A DNA stretch of 64,000 nt from Portulaca oleracea. Its lineage: Eukaryota; Streptophyta; Magnoliopsida; Caryophyllales; Portulacaceae. Positions 1 through 11,400 of the stretch are shown piece after piece. The translations under genes and the position numbers were made by a program. The DNA is taken from contig CM055870.1 of assembly GCA_029582165.1 (NCBI GenBank), positions 18,726,332 to 18,790,331 of the forward strand. Direction: 5' to 3'. The notes under the pieces were generated by a model, which was given only the letters and a program-made list of their open reading frames with translations, was not told the DNA's origin and did no database searches. Position 1 is the stretch's first letter, and each line of letters begins with the position of its first letter.

Positions 1-184
1 AAATTATGTTACCAAGTATAAAAATAATATTTTGATACGTTTATGAATTAAGATTTTCTTTTATCGAGTATATGTGATAACATGAAATAAATCTTCATAT
101 CAAATACCTTATATTGTTTCTTTTATATTAATAAATTTCCTTTAATGACATAGTCTCTTTGGATGGCATTTTATTTTAATTAGT
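1..184. other. AT-rich intergenic DNA, nothing recognised
   Basis: Low-complexity AT-rich sequence with no convincing ORF, RNA gene or transposon end. Confidence 0.5.
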
Positions 185-789
185 TTTGTTATAACCATTT
201 TAAATATCTAACCTTTGTGAAATCATTTATACCCCTCCCTCACTTTTGTGACATTGCCATATACTCTCCTTAGATGTCATTTTCAGTCAAATTACTCGTT
301 TAGATTTTTGGAGATGATAAACTCAACCAACCACATATAAATAAGGGAAATTGGATTCTAATAATACGAACTTTTAGTAATATAGAAACATGTCACAATT
401 TTGACGCTTTGACAATAGTGCATTGAGTTAAGTTGAACTTACCTCGGTGGCGGTCTGACATGGCGACGGAGGCACGTGCTTGGTTGTTTTCACTTTGCAC
501 TAGTAGAATTTGGGTGATTTAGCGACTGAAAAATGGCGTCTGTTAAAGGATCAGACGCGAAACCAAAGAAATAGAATTTAAAAAATATATAAATTGTAAA
601 TTGGCGTCTGTTTGTCTATAACAGACGCCAACAAGTCAATTAAAAAAATAACCCCTTTTTTCCATATACAACGGATGAGACTTTCGGAATTTTTTTTATT
701 TAATTTAAAGAGTGGCGTCTGTTTGGAACCAAAACAGACGCCAAACTGAAAAGGGCGTCTGTTTTGGTTCCAAACAGATGCCATGTTTT

Positions 790-980
790 GCATTAAATAA
801 AAAAAAATTCAAACACTGCATGCTCCCGTATACAAATGTACTTGCATTAAATAAAAAAAATCAAACACTGCATGCTCCCATATACAAATGTACGTGCATC
901 ATGCATTAAATAATAAAAAAAATTCAAACACTGCGTCTCCCCTGTACAAATGTACGTGCATCATGAGGATATAAAATAAT
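790..980. repeat. Tandem repeat of about 60 bp inside the CACTA element
   Basis: Three imperfect units, each with a run of A then TTCAAACACTGC and ACAAATGTACNTGCAT, follow each other within the CACTA element. They do not code for anything evident. Confidence 0.6.
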
Positions 981-1159
981 TGATATGTTTGATTTCTTTA
1001 GGAGCCAAATGGCGATACAAACAGACGTTATTTGGTGTTTACCAAAAAGACGTCTGTTTTGGTGTATAAATAGACGTCATTTTCCACTACATATATATAA
1101 ACGAATCAATCTGAAATTTCCCTTCGAATTTTTTTCCCTCCTCTTCAACGCCACTTTCC

Positions 1160-1345
1160 ATCTCCTCTCAATTTTCTCTCATCTCCTCTCAATTTTCTCT
1201 CATCTCCTCTCAATTTTCTCTCATCTTCTCTCAATATCTACTCCTCAAATCCAAGTTAAATAATTGAAGATGATAATGTTTGAAGATTCAAGATTGAAAA
1301 TTGAAGATAGAAGATTGAAAATTGAAGATTGAAGAATGAAGATAT
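1160..1345. repeat. Two short tandem arrays in the CACTA element
   Basis: Four copies of a 21-bp unit (ATCTCCTCTCAATTTTCTCTC) lie at about 1160-1240. They are followed by reiterated GAAGATTGAAAATTGAAGAT-type units to about 1345. Slippage-type low-complexity DNA. Confidence 0.7.
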
Positions 1346-2132
1346 ATATTCATTACAATTTAGTTTTTTTTTTTTTTATCCTATTAGTTAGGAAAATCAA
1401 CATTATTAAAGTTGTATTATATATTTTTTTAATTGATTAATGTTTATGGTCATGACGAATATGTTTAATTAGTGTGATTTTAAATTTTTTTTTATTTGTT
1501 ATTTCCACACATACGTATATATATATCATTTTTTATTATATAAAAATGTATTTTTTTTTTTATTATTGATGCCTCCACAAATCTTTTTTACAAAACTTTC
1601 TTACAAATTAAAAAAATATTAATTTGCTCCATTTTAATTTTACAACCCACAAAATATATTGTGTGGTGTATTTAAATATATTGGAATATGTTTAATTAGT
1701 AGACGTTTCACTTTTTTTTTATTTTTAAGTTGGAAAATGGCGTCTGTTTAGAGCCTTAACAGACGCCAAAAACAGACGTCTTTTCCAAAAAGACGTAAAA
1801 GGTTTTGGCGTCTGTTTAAATCAGACACCAACACCTAAATGGCGTCTGTTTATACCCATTTCAGACGCCAAAACCCCTCAATTCTACTAGTGTTGCCACG
1901 TCATCCACGCTAACTTAAAAAATAATACGAACTTTTACCTATGTTACTCTGAATAATACGAACTTTTTTTTCTCTTTAAAAATCTCATATCCCATTTTTA
2001 CTTCTTCATCTTCTTCAATTCTCCCCCTTTCTCTCCTCCTCCATCAGAATCAAACCCAGAAAACCCAGATCCATTCTGCTCAAACCTAGATCCACGTCGG
2101 GTTTTCCCGGTTCGAGGCTCAACCCTAACGGG

Positions 2133-2912
2133 TGTTGGAAAATGATGTTTGACAACACTTGAATCTTCATCATCTTCTCTTTGTATCTTGATCTTCTAGC
2201 GGTACATGTGACAAGACGGAGATTGAACTTAATAACCAAATGGTTAGCTTGACTTGTTTGGATAGCGCTAAGAGTCATGGTCTTGTACTCATTTTCCTTA
2301 AGAACTATTTACTGTACCGTAAATGTTCAAAGGGATAAAACTTAGCTCTTGTTGCACTCAAGACATAGGTTTCTCACTTGATTCTCTCAAGTATAGCTGC
2401 AGTCTATATTTGAGAGGATGTGATTATAAAATAGAATGTATGCTTGTGATTCTCTCAAATGGCTTGGGAATGTCTCCTATTTATAGGAGACTTCCACACC
2501 TAATCCAACCCTAATTACACCCCTTAGTCAAAGGCATAATTAAGATCCTTAATGATGGATTATGACCTTGACTTGGTCAACTAATATAGTTGTTGGATCT
2601 TAATACCAAGCTTAATATTGATATTATAAACTTAATACTCAATATTATATAGCCGTTAGCATTAAAAACATATTCTGACATTCAACACGATCCGTGTTGG
2701 GAGCAACACGGTCCGTGTTGCCTCAACACGATCCGTGTTGAGCCCAGAATGTTTTTTCTTGCTCTCTGGAGACCTACACGATCCGTGTTTGGTCTCAAAC
2801 TCATCCGTGTTAATCATGTTCTTGATGTTTATCTTATATATGATCCTTATACTTGTTCCACATGATTCCTTATGCTATATAATCTTCTTATACTCTTGAA
2901 ATATTTCCAACA
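2133..2912 (-). mobile_element. Solo LTR (780 bp) with 5-bp target duplication
   Basis: The sequence starts TGTTGGAAAA, ends TTTCCAACA and is flanked on both sides by ACGGG (2128-2132 and 2913-2917). This is the signature of an LTR left after recombination between two LTRs. Minus orientation is inferred from a TATAAATA box on that strand at 2478-2485. A cluster of palindromes built on CACG(A/G)TCCGTG at 2682-2812 would lie upstream of that box. No internal region remains, so the superfamily cannot be assigned. Confidence 0.85.
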
Positions 2913-2917
2913 ACGGG

Positions 2918-3233
2918 AAAACAGGCGGCGCGTGAAACCCATCCGTTTAAGAAATAAACATCTAATTAATTTGAAATTTTAATTTATTTGGTTGACACAT
3001 GTATATGATGATATGAAATTTTGTTAAACTTGTGAATATGTCATTAAATTTTTATTTTTTATTTTTTAAAAGATTTTATTTTTAATTTTTTTTAAAAGCG
3101 CTTATAAATTATAAGTATATTGGACACCCCTAAATTGAATATCTAGATCCACCACTATCATATATTGTTGACTCGGAAAATTACGTGTGAACAATTATAA
3201 ATTTGTTAGTTAATAACAATAATAAGAAAGAAG
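2918..3233. other. AT-rich DNA between solo LTR and nested block
   Basis: No ORF or transposon end is seen. It is probably the pre-insertion sequence into which the large nested block landed. Confidence 0.4.
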
Positions 3234-3238
3234 TTCCT

Positions 3239-3703
3239 TGTTCCGTTATAGTTTTTGTGGTTTTAAGTGTTAGGGTTGTCGGTCCACAGAGATGGGTGTT
3301 AGGCTTGATTAAGGTAACCGGTTTGTGAAAGGGTTTGTTTCTCAATGCGGAAAGCGGTAAATTATGTAAATGGAAGCAATAAAACTAACCTAGACATGGA
3401 GTTAAGGACAGCAATAAAAGCATGAAATAAAACATGAAATTAAAGAAAGCAATTAAACTACAACTAATAATGAAATTAGGAACAAGAATTTATACCTTTG
3501 ATGAACTAACTTCAATAAACCTTTAATCTACCTTCGAATTTCCCCCGAACAAACAAGAAATTATGGTTTGGATTACCAAGAATCCCCCAACTTCTCACTA
3601 GTAAGTAGAATTGAAGTTCCTTGACCCTCCTCCCCACTAAAAATGGAGTTGATTGTGGCTAACACTAGAAAGCTTGGAAAACAAGTCAACAATGGCATTT
3701 GAA

Positions 3704-3752
<49 letters not shown>

Positions 3753-4613
3753 TAACACACTTCAATGAAGACTAAAGAAAGCTTGAAAGAGATTGAGAAT
3801 TGAAATTGCAAGAAAACTTTGAAGAACAATTGAAAACTTGAAGAACAATTAAAGAGAGATTAAAGCAAATAAAGGAAAGAAATAAATCTAATTCTACTCC
3901 TAAACTACCTAGGCTAATTGATTTCTCTTAGATTAATACAAGTGGGTATTTATAGAAGAATGAGAAATACAATCCAAAACCCTAGAAATAAATCGCAGCA
4001 CGAGCGTCAGATTTCCCGCAGACAGAGTGGCTCGGGTGAGCCATAGTGTCGCCGCGGCAAGACTTGGCGCAGCATTCACCGTCCCTCAGCATTATGTCGC
4101 AGGCGAGACAGTGGCCTTGCTCGGGCGAGCCATGTTGTTGCTCGGGCGAGCAGCGCTTCTAGACAGCTTTTCCCTGTCGACTTCAAACGTGCATAACTTC
4201 TTCATCAGAACTCCGTTTTAGTCCCGTAAGATATCGATGGAAAGCTCCCAGTGTGTACTTTAAGCTACCAAAATTTGAGACCAATCGGAGTTGTAACGAA
4301 GGAGTTATGACCCAAAGAGTGAAGGCACACGTATTTCAAACCTTTGAGTCTGTACCGTTCCCCTGTTTTGCGCCAATCTTGACATGGAATTTCCGGCTTC
4401 GGTTTCGCCTCGGCTCTCGACTCGGGTTGACTTGGTTTGACTCGGGAAATAGCTCGGGATTCCCTAAAAACCTTCAATTAAGCCCAAACTTCTTCTAACT
4501 CCTTATTTTCCTACAAAACACTAAATCATTATATCTAATATATAAATAGGGGTTAAAACAAGCAAATATATCCTATAAAAGAGAAGAAATTCGGCTCGAA
4601 ATAAGACCGAACA
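3239..4613 (-). repeat. 3' LTR of the LARD-like element
   Basis: A 1375-bp LTR, start TGTTCCGTT and end ACCGAACA. It holds an (AG)n tract at about 3704-3748, longer than in the partner LTR. On the minus strand a TATAAATA box lies at 3947-3954. Upstream of it, in minus orientation, are palindromes including TGGCTCGGGTGAGCCA (4028-4043) and two GCTCGGGCGAGC (4119-4130, 4140-4151). Confidence 0.85.
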
Positions 4614-5436
4614 CCACTCTAACACAAGGGTTTGCTCGCCCCGAGAAAACTAGAAACGAAGAAAAGGACTAAAAAAAAGAAAAACTAAAAACCCTAACTC
4701 AGTTTCGCAGGAATCGCGGATGCATTTAGCATATGCATCAAGCCCTTTAAACCCCCCGGTAGCCCGGGTGGACGAGGTAGGTCTCGTGAGGGTTTATAGC
4801 AACTACACCCACAAAAGCCACGAGAAAAGAAAAAGGGAAAAGAAAAAGAAGTGAAAACCGAAAAACGAAACAAAACAAAAGCAAAGAAAATATTCCCGTC
4901 CCCAATCATGCACCTAGTTCCCCAACCCGCCTCAACAATCAATTGGAAGAAGCAAGTATAAACAAATTAAGACACGAAGGTTGGAAAACTGCCAATCTTT
5001 GAGATTTTGAACCAAAACACTTCCTGATGAGCAAAACACCTCGTGCATATGTGCAAGTGGGCTCTAGTCGGTCCTTCCTATCCTAAACCAGACAATCAGA
5101 GGTTTTCTCATGCTCAAGCTCGTGATTATCTATCCTACTTCACTCTTGGTTTTTCTTTCAACCTCTCTTTTCTTTCTTTTTCTTACTTCGCTCTTTTCTT
5201 TCTTTTTCTTTCTTTTTCTTCTCTTTTTTTTTACTTTTCTCTTTCTTACCATTCTTTTGCTCAACCCTTTTTTTTCTTTTTCTTGCTTCGCTCTTTTTTT
5301 TCAAAACCTACGCTCTTTTCTTTCCACTTAATCCGTTTTGTGTCTTTTAGAGCGTTTGTGTCGGGTTTTGCGGGATTTAAGCACCGGCCTTCGCAAAGGG
5401 TTACCCTCCCTGCTGTGTAATTGTAGTTATCATGGT
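4614..5436 (-). other. 3' internal remnant of the LARD-like element
   Basis: Non-coding remainder of the internal region between the chromovirus insertion and the 3' LTR. It contains a T/C-rich tract (about 5150-5330) whose open frames are only low-complexity phenylalanine and serine runs, not a gene. Confidence 0.55.
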
Positions 5437-8400
5437 TAATTTTTGTAGGTTGTATATTTTGGGAAAATTGAGTTAGGAATGTTATAAGTTAAATGTGGAG
5501 AATAAAGTGAGGACATAGTTGGGCCTTTGGGGGGTCCTTTGGACCGGCCAAACAAGAGAAAAGGAGGGGAAGGGGGCTTTTTAGTAGTATATAATTGAAT
5601 GAGGGAGTATCAAGTAAGGGGTTCTCAAACTTTAGTCTAGCATTCAAACTCTTGTGGGTGTGACTCTTTGGCTCCCTCCACTCTCTCGCCAGCCCCCTCT
5701 GCCGCCCCTCTGCTCGCCGGTCACCAGGGCGCCGCCGGCCGTCGTCACCGCCGCCGACCACCGGTGCCACCACCACCTTCATCTTCTCTCTCCTCTTTCT
5801 TGTTTTCAAGTGTAATCTCCTTCCTCTTATCTCCTCCTTCCATTTTGATGACCACATCTAGTTGTAATATGAGTTTTTATATATAAATGATGTTATTTTC
5901 AGATTTTAGTGTGGGAATTCTTGAGTTCTTCAAGGAAAGAAAGGAAGTTTCCAAGTTAGAAGAAAGGAAGTGGTGAGTTCTTGTAGATCCTTGTTATTTT
6001 AGTTGTTTCAAGTGACCTCTTTGTGTGAAAATAAGCATGCATGTAGGTTTAGTGTTGTAATTTTCTGAGAAGGTGTGGAAAAATTGTTGTGCTCAAGTTG
6101 CATGTTCATAGATTAGGTGTAGATGGGGATGTAAAATAATTTTGTGAAGTTGCATGTGAAAATTGGTGCTAGGTAGTGAAAGTGTATGAATTTGAGGATG
6201 TATGAGTTTAAAAGAGAGGTATAAGATGTCCTTTTAACTATTTAAGGCTGATTTTCTGTGTATATGATGATACCATGATGGCTTATGAAGGATCCTTGGC
6301 TAAATTACAAAGACTTGGGCATGCGTGTGAGTTTTGGGCACATAAGTACATTCTGGTTGGGTTTGTGTTTTCCAGGAAATAGTGAAAAGGATTTTTGGTG
6401 ATATTAGGATTTAGTTAGATGGACAAAAGTGTTAGCTAACGCCCGGTTTTTACGGATCGACTTTTCGATGTATATTTTAGAAATTATGACCAAAACCGTA
6501 AAATGGTACGAATCTGGTATTTAAGTGACGGCAGAATGAAAATGGCTAGTTTTCGTCTAGATAAGGTTTGATATGGCGTCGAGTCTAAACATGAAAGTTT
6601 TAGAGGACTGTTTAAGCTTTCCGGAATGGTATGGTTTGCATCCATACAACGTCGGATGAGCATGTTATAGGTGTTTGTTTGAAGGACAGAAATTCTGATT
6701 TGTTTTCCAGAATTAGAATGTTAGTGGCTGCTCGTGTATTGGCTTAAAATTAGGCCTTTTCCCAAGCTTAAATCATGTGTTGGTAATACGTTAAGTTAAA
6801 GTTTGAGTCTTAAGCTTTCCGTAGACAGCTTGTAGGCCCAAAACCGAGTAGTATGGCTCAAGAAATCGCGTTCCGAAAAACGATGCTCGGCTTGTACAAA
6901 TTCTAGGCAGATTGTGTAATTAAGCGTTTTGACCCCTGTAATCATGTTTTTAGCTTCCGGTGTTAACTCTGAAGTTGTAGGGCGCGTCCTAAGCTTTCCA
7001 AAGAGCAATCTTATGTGGCAATCCGATATCTATAGCAATAGTTACCTTCCTCGCTGTAAATATAGGAAAATGCTTTTAGTTATGAACCGGAGTTTTTCTT
7101 TAAGAATTCCTCACCCTTCTCCTAGCCGGATGAGAAAATCTAACTCTAAAATCCTTCCTCTCTTTAAGCTTTCGCTCAAGTAATCGTTGCTCGTGCACTG
7201 TTCAAGTCCTTACTCGTTGGTAGTTCGTTCTCAGGTACGTGTACTACTTAGCTTTTATGCTATACATGCACTTAGAATTATTTATTCTTGTATTACCTTA
7301 ACTATGCGCCAAAATGATTCTTATATATGCTTGCATGCTGAAAGTTTACTACTAAACATGTCCACAAGGAAGATGCTCTTTTATAAGTAAAATTTTGGAC
7401 CTTGAAGCAAGCTTCATGCTTTAAAAACTAGTGTTGTTTTATGAAATTAAAGAGGAAAATCCCCTTTATATTGTAAGTTTCTAGTTTCGGTGGAACACAC
7501 AAAAATCAAGGGTTTTACCACTTAAGAAGCCTTTTTATAAGCTAACCTTACTTGAGGAAGAGTTCTTTTCATGCTTGTTGTCGAGTTTAATTAAAGATTA
7601 TCTTTGCGGTTAAAGATTTCCAAGAGTTTCGAAGTTGTCTTAAGCAATAAAGCCCCGCCATGATTTATGTGTGTAAAAGCACACCAAGGAAATAGTGTTA
7701 AATACACACCATGTTCACGTGCCTTGAGCACCCCATGAGAATTTATTTTGTGCCTTAGATGCACACCAGGAAAATCTGGCCAGTAGGATAGATATCCACC
7801 ATCCAGACCTCCCGATCGGTCCGGGTATGCGCATACGGAGGCTTAGCCGATGATCGTAAGTAGGGGCATCCATGTTAAGTTCTACGTTATCACGTTATCT
7901 TCTTGTTGTAAACTTTTATGTTTATAAGTTGTTTAATTTCAATACTTTTATAGCTACGTATGAATTTATGCTCTTTTATGAGTTATGGATGTATTCTTAG
8001 CCTTGCAAGTTTATTATGGGAAATCAAGTATTTTTCTTTACATGTCAAACCACCCTGTGGCGGTTACCCTGTTAAGTTGATAATTGTGACATGAAGTAAG
8101 GATTTTACCAAGAACTGGAGTTCTTGTAAGTTGATTTGTTAAACTCTTCTCTTTCAAGCTTTACTTTATTTTTTTTTTTAAATGAAGCTGCGAGCCTAGG
8201 GGTAATAAAATCAAAGTCTTACTTTTGCTTGCTGTAGTCAATTCTATTAGTATACGTACTGAGTAAAACACACCTCTTTAAGTTGTTTGTTACTCTTAGG
8301 GCCGCAAGGGAAAGGCAAGGGCAAAGTCATCGAAGGGTGGAACCCAAAAGCAACCTAGGTGGTACTCAGGTGATCTTGAAGCTCCTTCTTTTGGAAGTTC

Positions 8401-8731
8401 TATAGGAGCCATGGTTAGGAGTGTGTTGGAATTTTGGGAAGTTGTTGTTAATTATGGTTTTGTGGCATGTGTTATGAACGGTTTGTATGTTAAGTTGGTT
8501 CTACTTCTTTGGGTTGTATTTTTCTAAGAGTCTCATACCTTGATGATTTTCGATGTCTTGTTATGGTGGTCTAAGTATGTGGTTGTGTGAGGTCTTTTGT
8601 GATGTGTCAGAGTCTTAGCCTAGTCCATGTTCATGGACGGCGGTACTGCTCTCAGGTAGTTATCCGCTGCTGATCATTAGGTTAAGTAGTGATTAGCTTA
8701 ATCTGGTGATTAGTAACCTGGGGGTGTTACA
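5437..8731 (+). repeat. 5' LTR of the Tekay-like element
   Basis: A 3.3-kb LTR with a TATA-like TAGTATATAATTG at about 5583-5596, then a GC-rich patch (5690-5770) and a long non-coding R/U5-like body ending GGTGTTACA at 8731. The same stretch reappears at 14735-16668 plus 29044-30397. The short proline- and serine-rich frames around 5668-5886 recur in both LTRs and are unlikely to be genes. Confidence 0.85.
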
Positions 8732-8735
8732 GTTG

Positions 8736-8747
8736 TGGTATCAGAGC
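8736..8747 (+). other. Primer-binding site (tRNA-Met) of the Tekay-like element
   Basis: TGGTATCAGAGC lies four bases after the LTR end and is complementary to the 3' end of initiator tRNA-Met. It is the site where minus-strand DNA synthesis begins. Confidence 0.9.
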
Positions 8748-9202
8748 AAAACAAAAATTTGGTTGTAGAACCTTGGTTACCCTTGTAGTCCGTGAGTTAA
8801 TTCAGGAAAAGAGAAGAACCTATAGGGGGAAAAGGGTACGACAAGAAGGAGTTAAGTGATCCACATAGTGAAAAATTTTAGGGAGTCTCATTAATGGTTT
8901 CGAGGATGACATGTGGGAATGGAATCAAAGAAATTAGAAGTCAAGTACGTTTGATGTGTAAGGGTCTTGTTTTGGTTGATAACACATAAGTCCTTGGGGA
9001 ATTTTCTTTTCCTCCAAAAATCATGGGCATGTGAATATGTATGAATTCTATGGGGTACCCTAAGGTTAAGTAAGTTGGGATATTATAGTTCCTAAGGAAA
9101 GAGGGTCCGCCCGGACTGAAGGACTAGTGAAATAAGGTCTTGGGGTGCGTTAGTAGTATCTTTATCTTTCTCTCTTTCTAATTTTTCTTTTGTAATATGT
9201 AG
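8748..9202 (+). other. 5' leader of the Tekay-like element
   Basis: Untranslated leader between the primer-binding site and the extra ORF. No ORF or conserved RNA element is recognised. Confidence 0.5.
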
Positions 9203-9895
9203 ATGGCTGACGAACTCCCTAACCCTTACGCGACGTTCATGCCTCCCGGAGGCAGTGTGATTAATCATATCAATGAGTTGGTGACCCAGTTTGACATACG
9301 ACGAGAGAACCCGGATTCCATCTACCATGATCTAGTGCGAAGGACGCACTGTCTGCTGAGCACCCTCCCCTATGTCCCTCCCTGGAGAAGGTTTCGAGAG
9401 AGGTACCACTCGTTCATCTACTATTATGATCAGGGAATGCATGCTGAGCGTTTTGGCATTTGGGGAGCTTGGTCCGTCGTGACCTTCGAGCTGACCCTAC
9501 AAGACCGGGCGATCCGCTGGGATATGGAGCCTTGGGAGATCCCATACTACTTTGTGGACATGTTTGGACCACATCACATTCAAGCAGAGGCGTCAGCGCC
9601 TCCCCCACCTTCTAATCCCGTGCCTCAGCCAGTCCAGGAAGAGGAAGGAGAAGAAGAGGAGGAGCCCATGTAGGACGAAGAAGAAGAGGAAGCACAGTCT
9701 TCCCACAACCCGTCCCACGCCTCTAACGAGGTAGAGGTCCATCCTGCTCCCCCGGCACCCGAGCCCATGGTTGTGGAGATTAGCTCGGACCATAGTGGGG
9801 AGCCAAGTCAACCTCCGGCCATCCCCAAGACCGAGAAGAGCGATGCCACCGAGGACAACGATGATGCGGATGACTCCGACTACCATCCTTCTTAG
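9203..9895 (+). pseudogene. Extra ORF upstream of gag, unknown function, one internal stop
   Basis: I do not recognise this protein. It is an open frame of 230 codons, broken only by a TAG at 9671-9673, that begins with ATG just after the leader and ends before gag (10310). Residues 1-130 are rich in aromatic and basic residues (around WRRFRERYHSFIYYYD) and look globular. From about residue 130 it becomes proline-rich and then strongly acidic, with runs of E and D, ending DDSDYHPS. It lacks the gag, zinc-knuckle and protease motifs. GC content is higher than in the surrounding leader, and the frame continues cleanly past the stop, so it was probably translated in an ancestor. Tekay elements normally go straight from leader to gag, so this is an addition. 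It could be an accessory protein or captured host sequence. Confidence 0.6.
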
Positions 9896-10309
9896 GGGGT
9901 TCAGTTTTAGTAGGGACCAAGGGCAGGGATGATGGATGTTTTGTGAATTTTGAACATTGATATGTTTTGTGGAACATTGATGTAGGTGGAATTGCCAACC
10001 ACTGGCCTTTGGGTTGTGTCAACTGATGTTTTGGAGATTGGTTTGTGATTTGAACGTATTGTGGTTATGAAATATGCCTGTTTTGTGGATTTTTATTTTA
10101 TGAAGGGTTGAATTATTTTGTTTTATAAGTTATGACTCATTCACAGGTGGTTAAGGCACTGATCCTCCGACAATTCACACACAGTGGTGTGAATGGATGA
10201 TAGTATATACATGTATGCATGCATAATAGTGGATAGTGTCCTTTTGGGAAGCATAGCTACTTTAATACAATGAGCATAAAGTCTAAATTATTGATGTTTA
10301 CCATGTAGA
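9896..10309 (+). other. Spacer between the extra ORF and gag
   Basis: About 410 bp with no ORF. It contains a short internal duplication built on TTTTGTGNATTTTGAACATTGAT. Confidence 0.5.
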
Positions 10310-11400
10310 ATGTCTAACGCTTCTAACAACGGGCAACCTCAAAATGAACATGGAGAAGACTCGGCCGATAACCGCGAGGCTAACCTGCAACTTCAGGGAT
10401 ATCAACAGGCCTCACACGCTGAACTGACATCCTCTGTTAATCGGAACTTTTCTCCTAATGATTATAACCCCGAGGTCTTAGGGCAAGTTATCCTAGAACT
10501 CCTTCGAAGGATTCCTAATACGAATGATGGAGGAAGTAGTGGAGTAAAAGGGGAAGACTATACGGATAAAGTGGCTAGAAGGAACCCTCGGACTTATGCA
10601 GGAGGTTTTAACCCCGTAGAGCTGGAAGACTGGATAAGGGGAATAGAAAAGATATTTGAGCACATTCTACCTGACTAAGGAAGCAGACTTGTGGTGGAGT
10701 ATGATGAAGGACAAGTATAAGCATGTGGAGTTATCATGGGAAGGGTTCCTGGGAGATTTGAGGGCGAAGTTTTATCCCCTCTCCCTACAACGACAAAAAG
10801 AGAAGGAATTTCTAGAGCTGAAGATGACGGGGTCGGACATGACTGTGATGCAGTATGCGGCCAAGTTCAATGAGTTGGCACGTTTCGCACCTGACCACGT
10901 GACCACGGAACCCATGAAGATTTCCAGGTTTGAAGGAGGCTTGGCGCCATATTTGCGAAGTCATTTGGCAGGACAACCCTTCAAGACTATGCAGAAGCTT
11001 TATGAACGTGCCGCGGAAGTGGAAAGGGTGAAAAAGGAACTACGGGGCGCGTATCAAGAGAGGGAAACCCAAGCGAGACCGAAGAGGAAGTGGAACGACA
11101 ACAAGGCTTCGAGCGAAGTGGGTCCCCCACGAAGGATCAATCCACCCCCAACCCGTAGTCGTACCAACTTTGAGCCTTGCAGGAAATGTGGAAGAACCAA
11201 CCATTCCACGAATCAATGTCGGATGGGGACGGACAAGTGCTTATGGTGCGGAAGCAATGACCACCGGGCAATGGCATGCCCGAAGCGACAAGCAAACCCA
11301 ACCACGGCCAATCCCCGACCAATGCAAGTGCCACGGCCAGCACCTCCTCCACCAACTCAGGCCAATGTAGGAAGAGCATATTCGATGGGGAGAAAAGAAG
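10310..11400 (+). pseudogene. Gag of the Tekay-like element (frameshifted)
   Basis: Structural capsid-nucleocapsid protein. The N-terminal part runs from ATG at 10310 to a stop near 10676. It breaks off after [15 protein letters not shown], where a small deletion shifts the frame. The downstream frame resumes near 10656 with [11 protein letters not shown], the conserved core of plant chromovirus Gag. Two zinc knuckles of form CX2CX4HX4C follow ([14 protein letters not shown] and [14 protein letters not shown], about 11180-11280), then a proline-rich linker. Two knuckles are more than the single one usual in gypsy Gag. Confidence 0.85.

Larger units (their letters stand above)
498..1892. mobile_element. 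Non-autonomous CACTA (En/Spm-type) DNA transposon
   Basis: The element begins CACTAGTAGAATT and ends AATTCTACTAGTG, perfect 13-bp terminal inverted repeats of the CACTA type. It is flanked by the 3-bp duplication TTG (495-497 and 1893-1895). Both subterminal regions carry many copies of GGCGTCTGTT and its complement AACAGACGCC, often as back-to-back hairpins (for example 603-632, 714-742, 1738-1768). This is the usual layout of transposase-binding sites in this superfamily. There is no transposase ORF in the 1395 bp, so it depended on a partner element. The related sequence at about 35500 lacks it and reads straight through, which confirms both ends. Confidence 0.93.
185..2095. repeat. Unclassified dispersed repeat, copy 1, split by a CACTA element
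   Basis: About 185-497 and 1893-2095 match a single uninterrupted stretch at about 35175-35691. The shared part includes repeated phrases of the type AATAATACGAACTTTT, a GC-richer patch reading CGGTCTGACNTGGCGACGGAGG, and a pyrimidine-rich stretch that resembles a 5' UTR. Similarity stops at GATCCAC (2095 and 35691). Repeated short phrases near an end would fit a Mutator-type terminal region, but I found no matching inverted copy, so the class is open. Confidence 0.6.

Noticed and set aside
3573..3758. Minus-strand ORF with a leucine-serine run
   Set aside because: It is the translation of the (AG)n microsatellite in the LARD LTR; the partner LTR has a different tract length.
5043..5420. 125-codon phenylalanine- and serine-rich ORF
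   Set aside because: Pyrimidine-tract low complexity in the non-coding remnant of the LARD-like element; no domain.
5489..5886. Overlapping arginine- and proline-rich ORFs in the Tekay LTR (also near 14787-15184)
   Set aside because: Both copies follow LTR homology, lie in the R/U5-like GC patch, and are on opposite strands of the same sequence; no sign of coding constraint.
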